DNA of 64,000 nucleotides from the NCBI GenBank assembly GCA_016744375.1, contig JADGEM010000006.1, forward strand, positions 1 to 64,000, read 5' to 3'. The DNA is from Gammaproteobacteria bacterium. GTDB taxonomy: Bacteria; Pseudomonadota; Gammaproteobacteria; GRL18. Below, piece by piece: positions 26,274-34,101 of the stretch (the stretch's first letter is position 1; each line of letters opens with the position of its first letter). Below the pieces are notes generated by a model. The model was not told where the DNA came from and did no database searches. It saw nothing but the letters and a program-made list of their open reading frames with translations. Made by a program: the position numbers and the translations under genes.

Positions 26274-27034
26274 TACGGTTGAGCTCCTTTAAAACTATTT
26301 TAGCGTCAGTTAATTTGTTGCTTTGTTCATTTATCTATAAATAAGTAGATTAAGTTTAAGTACACTAAAGCAAAAAATCGTGATTACATTTTTATAAGAC
26401 CTTTCAACAAGAAAGTTTCAAAAGGCCATGAATTTACAAAATCACGCTTAAGCGTTTGTTATTATTAGACATTATCAACATGCTGTACAAAAAAACAACT
26501 TTGATATAAAGTTAAAAGATAATATCTTTTTTTTATTATTGAAAAAATGTTGCAAACACACAACAAGTTTCATCAATGTAAGATATTTTGTACATTTACA
26601 TCACAAATGTCAAGCAAAAATAACATTGCAAGTGCTTGATTTATTAACTTTTTCACACTTTAAAACATGCTTATATACTAACAAAAAACAAATTAAAATA
26701 AAAAAACAGACTTCATTAACAATAAGTTATTGAACAAACATTATAAAAAACATAAAGTTTATCAAGTAAACAATCATAAATTGCTCGACAATTTCGAAGA
26801 AAGTTGGTATTTTTAATAAATATTTTTCTGAAATGTTGCTTTTTTTCATTTTTTTATAAGTAACACTTTAATTATTTAACCCATGAGATGTATATTGTGT
26901 GTTAAATACAACACTTTCGGTCTGCTGAAATTTAATCATTTCTACTTAGAATAATCATCTTTTACATAAATACAGTTGATAGCTTTGATTTTTAAAGAGT
27001 GATGATTATTAAAGAATAATAGGGAGTAACCACA
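26274..27034. other. Long AT-rich spacer between divergent FadL-type genes
   Basis: 761 bases, strongly AT-rich, with no convincing gene: a 64-codon frame at 26539-26733 has biased composition and no ribosome site. It should contain both porin promoters and any regulator sites. I see several poly-A/T tracts consistent with curved DNA or H-NS-like binding, but no clear palindromic operator. Confidence 0.5.
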
Positions 27035-28351
27035 ATGAACAAATCGCTTCAAACCACTGTTGCAGTTTCAACACTGACTTCAGCTCTATGCCTGACAACA
27101 ACCGCTTTCGCATCAGGCTTTGCAATCATAGAAAATAGTGCCAGTGGCATGGGACAAGCATTTGCGGGTGCTGCTGCCGTTGCTGAAGATCCTTCAACTA
27201 TTTATTTTAACCCTGCAGGCATGATGTATCTTAAAGGTACGCAAGTCACTGCAGGACTGCATATTATTGATTCTGATGCTAAGCTTGAAAACAAAGGAAG
27301 TACAAACTTGGCACTTGCTGGTGTCCCTCAAGGAGGTGAAGGAGGCAATGCGGGAGACACATTTTATGTACCAAATTTTTATTACGTCCGTGATTTTGGT
27401 GATAAATATAAAATTGGTCTGGGTGTCAATGCACCTTTCGGTCTAGGCACTGAATATAAAGATGACTGGATGGGGCGCTACACATCAACTAACTCTGAAC
27501 TGGAATCAATCAACTTTAACCCATCTATTGCTTTTCGTGCAAACGAGAAACTATCAATAGGTGTTGGTATGAGCATTCAGTATCTTAAAGCAACTTTGGA
27601 AAAAAATATCTATCAATTTGGTTTACCAGCTCCTTTTACAGGCACTCCAGATGGTCATGTTAAAGTTGATGGTGACTCATGGGATTTTGGTTTTAATGGC
27701 GGATTCATATATGAAATAACCCCCCAAACAAGACTTGGCATGCACTACAGACATGAAATTTCACATACTCTTGATGGTGACATTAAATATAAAGGATTAT
27801 CACCCGCTCTAACAGGCAACCCTTTAACGGCACCTAAATTTACGAATCAGGGCGCTGAGGCCAGAATAGATACCCCTTCAACTTTATCAATTAGTTTAAC
27901 TCATCAGCTCAATAATCGTTTGACCTTACTTGGCGATGTAACATACACAAGGTGGAGTAATTTTGAAGAGCTAAGTATCATTGGTGACAATGGTGTCGAA
28001 GTGTCCCATGTTGATGAAAAATGGAATAATACTTACCGTATCGCAGGGGGAATGAAATATCAGTACAACGCTCAATGGGTATTGAGAACGGGTGTTGCAC
28101 ATGACGAAACCCCGATTGATAAAAAGTATCGTACATCCAGAATTCCTGGGGATGACAGAACCTGGCTTAGCTTCGGTGCAAGCTATTCACCCAATAACAA
28201 CTTAACCATTGATGTTGGTTATTCTCATTTATGGGTAGAAGATGCAGATATCGATGAAGAATTCCCACTTTTGACAGCATCAGGTACTTTAAAAGGCGAA
28301 TATGATTCCGATGTCGATATTTTAAGTGTTCAGGCAACCTGGAAGTTTTAA
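27035..28351 (+). CDS. FadL/OmpP1/TodX-family outer membrane porin
   Basis: 438 residues with signal peptide (cleavage after TTAFA) and the classic FadL start ASGFAIIENSASGMGQAFAG, followed by AEDPSTIYFNPAGM. The C-terminus ends in an aromatic strand (VQATWKF). This copy is closer to canonical FadL/OmpP1 than the divergent neighbour. Probable role is uptake of long-chain fatty acids or related hydrophobic substrates. GGGAG seven to eight bases upstream supports the start. Its transcript ends at the terminator at 28405-28444. Confidence 0.92.
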   Translation: MNKSLQTTVAVSTLTSALCLTTTAFASGFAIIENSASGMGQAFAGAAAVAEDPSTIYFNPAGMMYLKGTQVTAGLHIIDSDAKLENKGSTNLALAGVPQGGEGGNAGDTFYVPNFYYVRDFGDKYKIGLGVNAPFGLGTEYKDDWMGRYTSTNSELESINFNPSIAFRANEKLSIGVGMSIQYLKATLEKNIYQFGLPAPFTGTPDGHVKVDGDSWDFGFNGGFIYEITPQTRLGMHYRHEISHTLDGDIKYKGLSPALTGNPLTAPKFTNQGAEARIDTPSTLSISLTHQLNNRLTLLGDVTYTRWSNFEELSIIGDNGVEVSHVDEKWNNTYRIAGGMKYQYNAQWVLRTGVAHDETPIDKKYRTSRIPGDDRTWLSFGASYSPNNNLTIDVGYSHLWVEDADIDEEFPLLTASGTLKGEYDSDVDILSVQATWKF

Positions 28352-28404
28352 AATGAATGATCAGGTGTCAATCAGTAAGTGATGGCACCTCTAGGTAGTA
28401 AAAC

Positions 28405-28444
28405 AAAAAAGCCCACTGTATCAATTAATACAGTGGGCTTTTTT
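28405..28444. terminator. Bidirectional terminator between FadL-type gene and tusA
   Basis: A 17-bp perfect stem (aaaaaagcccactgtat and its complement) encloses loop caatta, flanked by A and T runs. It serves the plus-strand porin gene and the minus-strand tusA gene. Confidence 0.9.
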
Positions 28445-28474
28445 ACTTACTTTTTAAAAGGTAAGTAGAGGTAA

Positions 28475-28705
28475 TTAAGCTTTCTTGATTAAGAACTCAA
28501 ACTTACCGCCATTTTCGCTGCTTTCCATCAGTTCGTTACCTGTCTGGTTTGCAAAAGCTTCAAAATCTTTCACTGAACCCGGATCAGTAGCAATAATGTG
28601 AAGAACCTGGCCAGCATCTAATTCTGCTAATGCTTTCTTAGCACGTAAAATTGGAAGTGGACAGTTTAATCCTGAAGCATCTAATTCTTTATCAAAATCA
28701 GCCAT
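28475..28705 (-). CDS. tusA: Sulfur carrier protein TusA
   Basis: Small sulfurtransferase carrying persulfide sulfur for tRNA thiolation or, in sulfur oxidisers, for cytoplasmic sulfur trafficking. 76 residues with the CPxP motif: catalytic C15 in DASGLNCPLPILRAKKAL. Next to a rhodanese gene and bepA; the tusA-bepA neighbourhood is known in gammaproteobacteria. The sulfur-oxidising context (sox genes 3 kb away) makes a dissimilatory role possible but not shown. Confidence 0.95.
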   Translation of the reverse strand: MADFDKELDASGLNCPLPILRAKKALAELDAGQVLHIIATDPGSVKDFEAFANQTGNELMESSENGGKFEFLIKKA

Positions 28706-28874
28706 TAATATTCCCTCGTCTCGTTATGAGTCTTATTGAGTTATGTGTTTATATATTCGTGTGCTGATTTTAGCTTAAAAATTTGCTAACCACCAGCATC
28801 TTTACCTGAATATTCTAATACAGTTTATCTATAATAAACAAGTCTGCCAAAAGAGATAGACCGTATGGTCAAAA

Positions 28875-29198
28875 TTATACCGCTATTGGTAAACCCATTT
28901 GAGCCCAGGTAACAATCCCACCACGTAAATTGTATACATTATCAACGCCTTTGGAAGCCATAAAGGCACAGGCCTGAGCTGAGCGAGCCCCTGTCTGACA
29001 ATAGAAGATAATGGTATCATCATTTGAAAACTCATCCACTTTCAACGGAATAACGTGGAGAGGCAGGTTTTCTGAACCTGTAATTTTTCCTCGGGCAACT
29101 TCAGCCGGAGTACGTACATCAATCAGTTTAATGTTCTTCGGAGGATTTTCCATCTGAAGACTCAGCTCGTTTACATCAATTTCTTTTATACCGTACAT
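28875..29198 (-). CDS. Single-domain rhodanese-like sulfurtransferase
   Basis: 107 residues from ATG 29198, chosen because AGGGGG lies nine bases upstream. It has LIDVRTPAEVARGKI and the active-site loop YCQTGARS with catalytic Cys67, so it should carry a persulfide. No signal peptide: cytoplasmic. It lies 170 bases upstream of tusA on the same strand and could pass sulfur to it (inference from family and position). Confidence 0.92.
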   Translation of the reverse strand: MYGIKEIDVNELSLQMENPPKNIKLIDVRTPAEVARGKITGSENLPLHVIPLKVDEFSNDDTIIFYCQTGARSAQACAFMASKGVDNVYNLRGGIVTWAQMGLPIAV

Positions 29199-29467
29199 AA
29201 AAAGAACCCCCTGTACAAAGTGCAAGTATCTATTATAAAATTGGTCAAAACCATCCGACCCAAAAAAAGCATTTAATTATATACTAATATTAAATAATTT
29301 CAAGGCAAATATTGAGTTTTTTAGTCTGAGTTAATAATTCTTGAACTATAAACTAAATCTGCTATCTAAATCACTAAGTAACTGTACAATACTCTAGTTT
29401 ACACAAGGATAAGTCTCATCAAAGCGAATTATTCCATCACCCAAATTATGACGAACTATTCCCGACT

Positions 29468-30961
29468 GTGAAAAATTTTTTCTTCCTGTCCATCCGCCTA
29501 TGGTTGAGTATAAGCATTTTGTGTATGAGCCTGCTCTATCGGCCGCTTTACGCCAAAGAAATTGAGCTACCCGAAATGGGAGCCTCATCCAGCATAACCT
29601 TAACACCTCACATGGAAGAGCAAATTGGTCGTGAAATAGCAACACAAATCCGAAACTCACATGAAGTCATCGATGATCTTGAGCTGAATGAATATCTACA
29701 GAACCTTGGCTATTCATTGGTTGCTAACAGTGACGATGCTTATCAGAACTTTCATTTTTTTCTTATAGGCTCGAACCAAATTAACGCATTTGCCACACCC
29801 GGTGGTGTTGTTGCAGTTTATAGCGGGCTTTTTTTAACAACAGATACAGAGAGCGAACTGGCTTCGGTATTAGGACATGAAATTGCACATGTCACTCAGA
29901 GGCATCTGGCTCGAACTTTTGAAAAAGCCAGCCAGATGAGCCTGCCAATTTTGGCCGGCATGATTGCTGGTATTCTTTTAGGAGCAGCATCGGGAGATGG
30001 CGGACTCGGTGCAGCAACAGCAATTGGCTTATCTGCAGCGGGGCAGCAGGCACAAATAAATTATACTCGAGCGAATGAAAAAGAGGCCGACCGCGTAGGT
30101 ATGCGTTATCTTGCACGCTCTGGCTACAATCCCGAAGGTATGCCTGGTTTCTTCCAGAAACTTGAACGAAAAAATCGTTATACCGGTCAAAATTATCCTG
30201 AATTTTTAAGAACTCACCCGATTACCATTGACCGGATTGCTGAAGCCACACAAAGAGCGGAGCAATATAAACACAAAATGACCCGTTTCAAAGATCCATT
30301 AAATTACCATATTATGAAAGCAAAATTGAAAGTACTCACAGCAGCGAATGCTAATAGAGTTGTCCAGCATTATCTTGCTAAAACAAAAAAAAGCAGTCTG
30401 TCTATACACCCTGAATATTATTATGGCTACGGTCTGGCTTTATTTAAGCAGCAATCCTATAGAAAAGCGATTGCCGTTTTAAAAAAACTCAAAGCCTCTG
30501 ACCCACAAAATACTTCATACACCATTGCACTAGCTAAGGCTTATATTGCTGAAGATAAAAAAACATCCATTAAAACTGGCTTAAAGTTACTCTCTGATGC
30601 CTCCCAAAATAAGCCTTATAACCTGGTTCTCACCGCAAATTATGCCTATGCATTAATACAGACTCAAAAACTCACCCACAGTATTCAATTGCTTGAGGAC
30701 TATAATCAGGACAATCTGAAACACCCGGCCATTTATAAGCTTCTCTCAATTGCATTAGGCAAAAATAAAGAGCTCGTGAAAGCTCACATTGCTGAATCAA
30801 ACTACTATTACCTCAATGGTTTGTTAGAAGCAGCGATTGAACAGTTAGAAATTGCAAAGAGAATAACGCCTAAAAATGATTTTTATACACTGTCGAAACT
30901 TGATGCCCGTAAACGGGCACTCAAGGAGGAAAAATCACTTTATCAGCTTGATGATAATTAA
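29468..30961 (+). CDS. bepA: Periplasmic M48 metalloprotease/chaperone BepA
   Basis: Quality-control protease for outer-membrane proteins and LptD assembly. 497 residues with a signal peptide (about 5-27, cleavage after LYAKE region). The zinc motif is HEIAH at about 137-141, with the third ligand in NEKEADRVGMRYL. The C-terminal part is TPR repeats (about 310-480). The start is a GTG; no better in-frame site precedes the signal peptide. The gene is divergent from the rhodanese gene. Confidence 0.93.
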   Translation: MKNFFFLSIRLWLSISILCMSLLYRPLYAKEIELPEMGASSSITLTPHMEEQIGREIATQIRNSHEVIDDLELNEYLQNLGYSLVANSDDAYQNFHFFLIGSNQINAFATPGGVVAVYSGLFLTTDTESELASVLGHEIAHVTQRHLARTFEKASQMSLPILAGMIAGILLGAASGDGGLGAATAIGLSAAGQQAQINYTRANEKEADRVGMRYLARSGYNPEGMPGFFQKLERKNRYTGQNYPEFLRTHPITIDRIAEATQRAEQYKHKMTRFKDPLNYHIMKAKLKVLTAANANRVVQHYLAKTKKSSLSIHPEYYYGYGLALFKQQSYRKAIAVLKKLKASDPQNTSYTIALAKAYIAEDKKTSIKTGLKLLSDASQNKPYNLVLTANYAYALIQTQKLTHSIQLLEDYNQDNLKHPAIYKLLSIALGKNKELVKAHIAESNYYYLNGLLEAAIEQLEIAKRITPKNDFYTLSKLDARKRALKEEKSLYQLDDN

Positions 30962-31299
30962 CCCCCTCCAGTTTAAGTTAACCACCAAATTTCCAAACCT
31001 TCTCAGCATTTACTGTTAAGACCTCACATTTTACATACTTTTATTCATATCATTATATTTTTTAACCAAGTAAAACAACAATTTAAGATCTTGCTAACTT
31101 ACTAATTTTATTAGAACTTGCTGACTTTTTCCTTTTTATAGCCCCAAGGTATTGTATTAACGTACCAATACTGCTATTTTTACATCTGTTCATACTGAAC
31201 AAAACTTAAAATTAGTACCTAAAACTTAGTAAGTAATAAGTATTGGGAATATAATAAGTCACCTCACGGTGCGGGATAACTTTTTAATAGGAGGAGTCG
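30962..31299. promoter_or_regulatory. Upstream region of soxXYZA
   Basis: 338 bases of AT-rich DNA between bepA and soxX. An imperfect dyad with arms gtattg / caatac (around 31150-31174) could be an operator, but it is short. A strong ribosome site AGGAGGAG lies just before soxX. I cannot assign a promoter with confidence. Confidence 0.4.
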
Positions 31300-31677
31300 A
31301 TGCGACGTTTTTCAAAAATCGTATCTACAACATCAATTATTGCTGTTGCAATTACAGGTCTGAGCTTAGTCTCAACCACAGTAAGTGCTGCAGGAAGCAG
31401 CAAATCAGACATAGAAAAAGGCCAGGATATAGCCTTTAGTCGAAAAAAAGGCAATTGTCTTGCCTGTCATAACATTAAAGGGGGTCAATTACCTGGAAAT
31501 ATAGCGCCACCTCTGGTTACTATGCAGCAACGCTTTCCAGATAAAACTAAGCTAAGGGCACAGATTTACGACTCAACCGTTGCCAATCCAAATTCAATTA
31601 TGCCTCCATTCGGACGTCACAAGATTATCAGTGATAAAGAAATTGATTTGGTCACAGATTTTATTTATCAGCTTTAA
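31300..31677 (+). CDS. soxX: Sulfur oxidation c-type cytochrome SoxX
   Basis: Monohaem subunit of SoxXA, which couples thiosulfate oxidatively to the SoxY swinging arm. 125 residues: a signal peptide cleaved after VSAAG region, haem motif CLACH at 53-57 and a probable axial Met in SIMPPFGRH. Periplasmic. First gene of soxXYZA, 32 bases before soxY, with an excellent AGGAGGAG ribosome site. Confidence 0.93.
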   Translation: MRRFSKIVSTTSIIAVAITGLSLVSTTVSAAGSSKSDIEKGQDIAFSRKKGNCLACHNIKGGQLPGNIAPPLVTMQQRFPDKTKLRAQIYDSTVANPNSIMPPFGRHKIISDKEIDLVTDFIYQL

Positions 31678-31709
31678 TTCTGATTAAAAACTGGAATTTG
31701 TCTTAAATA

Positions 31710-32228
31710 ATGCCGCTGAATAAACAATTTAATAAGGATGTATGTAGAAATCTTTTTGCTAAAGACAGCCGAAGGCTCTTTTTAAAAAGAACCCTGAACT
31801 CTGCAACAATAACACTTGCTGTAAGTTCTGGTCTTCTTTTACCCATACAGGCTATCGCTGCATGGAATGAAGTCGCTTTTGCTGCCACAAATCTACAAAC
31901 AGCCATTAAATCTGTTTTGGGCACCGATTTATCACGAGCCAGTGACAAAATCAGTATCAAAATACCTGATATTATCGAGAATGGAGCCATAGTACCGGTT
32001 ACCGTATCCAGCACTCTAAAAGAGGTCAGCACCATTACCCTCTTCTCTGAGAAAAATACTGCACCTCTGGTTGCACAATTTGAGCTGGACAAAGACTGTA
32101 TTGCTTTTATTTCAACTCGTATAAAGATGAGCCAGACATCCAATGTCATCGCCATCGTAACAGCAAGAGGAAATAACTACAGTGCTCGAAAAAAAGTCAA
32201 AGTCACCATTGGTGGTTGTGGCGACTAA
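31710..32228 (+). CDS. soxY: Thiosulfate carrier protein SoxY
   Basis: Carrier that holds sulfur intermediates on a C-terminal cysteine. 172 residues with a Tat signal SRRLFLKR at 20-27, as SoxY is exported folded with SoxZ. The immunoglobulin-like SoxY domain ends in VTIGGCGD, so the carrier cysteine is C170, with Gly-Asp after it instead of the usual Gly-Gly. Thirteen bases separate it from soxZ. The final Asp is the only departure from the family. Confidence 0.93.
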   Translation: MPLNKQFNKDVCRNLFAKDSRRLFLKRTLNSATITLAVSSGLLLPIQAIAAWNEVAFAATNLQTAIKSVLGTDLSRASDKISIKIPDIIENGAIVPVTVSSTLKEVSTITLFSEKNTAPLVAQFELDKDCIAFISTRIKMSQTSNVIAIVTARGNNYSARKKVKVTIGGCGD

Positions 32229-32241
32229 CAGATGATTTGAT

Positions 32242-32559
32242 ATGATCAGAAGCTCGATTAAAATTCGTGCCAAAATTAAGAATGGCATAACAACGGTAAA
32301 GGCTCTAATCAGCCATCCAATGGAAACTGGTTTGCGTAAAGACAGAAAAACAGGGCAGCCAATTCCAGCAAAATTTATAAGCAATGTAAAATGCGTGTCA
32401 AATGAAAAAGTACTCTTAAATTCACAATGGGGAGTTGCAGTTGCAAAAAACCCTTACGTATCATTTAAGTACACTGGCGGTAGCATAGGAGATATTATTA
32501 AAGTCTCTTGGCTCGATAATACCAACCAGTCTGACAGCATTGAAGCTAAAGTAAAATAG
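32242..32559 (+). CDS. soxZ: SoxYZ complex subunit SoxZ
   Basis: 105 residues, no signal peptide, as expected for a partner that rides with Tat-exported SoxY. The fold markers are KNGITTVKALISHPMETGLR and NPYVSFKYTGG. It forms the SoxYZ heterodimer that carries sulfur intermediates in the periplasm. Third gene of the sox operon, 17 bases before soxA. Confidence 0.94.
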   Translation: MIRSSIKIRAKIKNGITTVKALISHPMETGLRKDRKTGQPIPAKFISNVKCVSNEKVLLNSQWGVAVAKNPYVSFKYTGGSIGDIIKVSWLDNTNQSDSIEAKVK

Positions 32560-32576
32560 CAAGGATAACATCCAAA

Positions 32577-33446
32577 ATGAAACCTTTAAATAATAAATCT
32601 TCTCATATAAAAAGAGTCGTATTAGCTTTAACCACAGTCGGTGCTATAGGGGGCCTATTCAGCAATGCAATGGCAACCACACCAGAAGAAGATCTGCAAA
32701 ACTTCCGTGAATATTTTTATAAAAAATTTCCAGGAGTGCCTCTCAGTGAGTATGGTAATGGTGTCTACGGCATTGATCAGAAATCAAGAGAGACTTGGGA
32801 AGCTATTGAAGAATTTCCTCCCTATGAAATTGACATTGAAACAGGCGAAGAGCTTTTCAACACACCTTTTGCTAACGGTAACACCTATGCATCCTGTTTT
32901 AAAAATGGAGGAATTGGCATTCGTCAAAACTTCCCATTTTACAGCAAAGAGCACAAACAGGTTAAAACCCTTGAGCAAGTAATTAATGAGTGTCGTACAA
33001 AAAATGGTGAGAAACCATTAAAATGGAAAAAAGGCAAAATTGCTTCTATTTCTGCCTATATGGCCTACACCTCACGAGGCAAGGCAACTCATGTTAAAAC
33101 GCCCACAACACCTGATGAAATCAAGTGGTATGAGCGTGGTCGTAAGCACTTTTATGCAAAACGCGGTCAACTGAACATGTCCTGTGCAAACTGTCACCAG
33201 GATAATGCTGGTAACTACATCCGTGCAGACATCCTGAGCCCAGGTTTAGGTCATGTCACCCACTTCCCGGTTTATCGTGCTAAATGGGGCAACCTGGGAA
33301 CAATGCACCGTCGCTATGGTGGTTGTAACAAACAGGTTCGTGCCCTACCACTCAAAGCTCAGAGTGATGAATACAAAGCACTTGAATACTTCCATACCTA
33401 CATGAGTAACGGTATTGAAGTTAATGGCCCTGGCTCTAGAAAATAA
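32577..33446 (+). CDS. soxA: Sulfur oxidation cytochrome SoxA, single-haem type
   Basis: Catalytic subunit of SoxXA: forms the thiosulfate-SoxY bond. 289 residues with a signal peptide ending at AMATT. One haem motif, CANCH at 203-207, is present. At the place of the first haem in dihaem SoxA there is only a single Cys (C107, YASCFKNGG), so this is the monohaem form. C250 in YGGCNKQV is the expected persulfide ligand at the active site. Last gene of the operon, followed by a strong terminator. Confidence 0.93.
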   Translation: MKPLNNKSSHIKRVVLALTTVGAIGGLFSNAMATTPEEDLQNFREYFYKKFPGVPLSEYGNGVYGIDQKSRETWEAIEEFPPYEIDIETGEELFNTPFANGNTYASCFKNGGIGIRQNFPFYSKEHKQVKTLEQVINECRTKNGEKPLKWKKGKIASISAYMAYTSRGKATHVKTPTTPDEIKWYERGRKHFYAKRGQLNMSCANCHQDNAGNYIRADILSPGLGHVTHFPVYRAKWGNLGTMHRRYGGCNKQVRALPLKAQSDEYKALEYFHTYMSNGIEVNGPGSRK

Positions 33447-33466
33447 ACCAGCCGCTGTAAAGACCT

Positions 33467-33507
33467 AAAAAAGCCCATCACCTGGAAACAGGTGATGGGC
33501 TTTTTTT
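33467..33507 (+). terminator. Terminator of the soxXYZA operon
   Basis: An 18-bp perfect stem (left arm 33467-33484, right arm 33489-33506) closes on a GAAA tetraloop and ends in a T-run. It is 20 bases after the soxA stop: a textbook Rho-independent terminator. Confidence 0.95.
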
Positions 33508-33540
33508 ATTGACCATAGGATTATTTATAATTGTCGGTTT

Positions 33541-34083
33541 TACTACCTTAGCGGTAATTGAGTTTGATTTAAAATCAAAAGACAAAGCAGAGGTAGCGTT
33601 CGAATAAGTGCTTATAAAACGACTGCAAGGTAAATCGGTACAACCAACTGGGGACGCTGCAAGTACGTCCATGTAATGCTTGCTGTCGCCATCCATGGCT
33701 CCAAACACCCCATTTGGTTGCACCGATTCACCTCACATTCTCTTAAGGCATTTATTCTCACTTGGAGCGTCCAAAGTCAAAAGCTAAGAAAAAGAGAATC
33801 ATTGTTGTCCGCGAGTTGTATGACTACAGACCTTATAAGTTCTCTGCTTTGCTTTTGGACAACACCAGAGAGGGCAATTGAGGTAGAAGAGTGTACCTGA
33901 GACTGGTTCGTCTAACTGGGGTGTTTGAAAACAGGGACGTTTTCAACAAGCGCTACAGGGAAGTACTCGCAGCGTCCCCAGTTAGACGAACCAGTCTCGG
34001 GTGCAATCGGCAGGCTCAACCTTTGCCCGAACGCCACTTTTCTTTTGATTTTAAGCCACACTTAAATTACCGCTATGGTAGTG
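33541..34083. repeat. Repeat element copy C (two-hairpin, most complete version)
   Basis: 543 bases with imperfect terminal inverted repeats of about 60 bases (left begins tactaccttagcggtaatt, right ends ttaccgctatggtagtg). Inside are two hairpin modules in opposite orientation. The left module has 26-base arms at 33628-33653 and 33708-33733, with three mismatches. The right module has perfect 23-base arms at 33899-33921 and 33976-33998. Both loops are 54 bases and homologous when one is reversed. No transposase frame is present. The 33891-34190 reading frame is a shadow of the repeat. Confidence 0.88.
33899..33998 (+). other. Right hairpin module of copy C (perfect 23-bp stem)
   Basis: Arms 33899-33921 and 33976-33998 are exact reverse complements (gagactggttcg... 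and ...cgaaccagtctc). The 54-base loop itself contains ttgaaaac...gttttcaa. The same module recurs at 13531-13630 and, in part, at the window start. Strong potential for a structured RNA or DNA cruciform. Confidence 0.8.
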
Positions 34084-34101
34084 CGGCGTACATTCATAAG
34101 A

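Noticed and set aside
26539-26733. 64-codon frame in the spacer between the FadL-type genes
   Set aside because: Composition follows AT-rich noncoding DNA, there is no ribosome site and no recognisable protein pattern.
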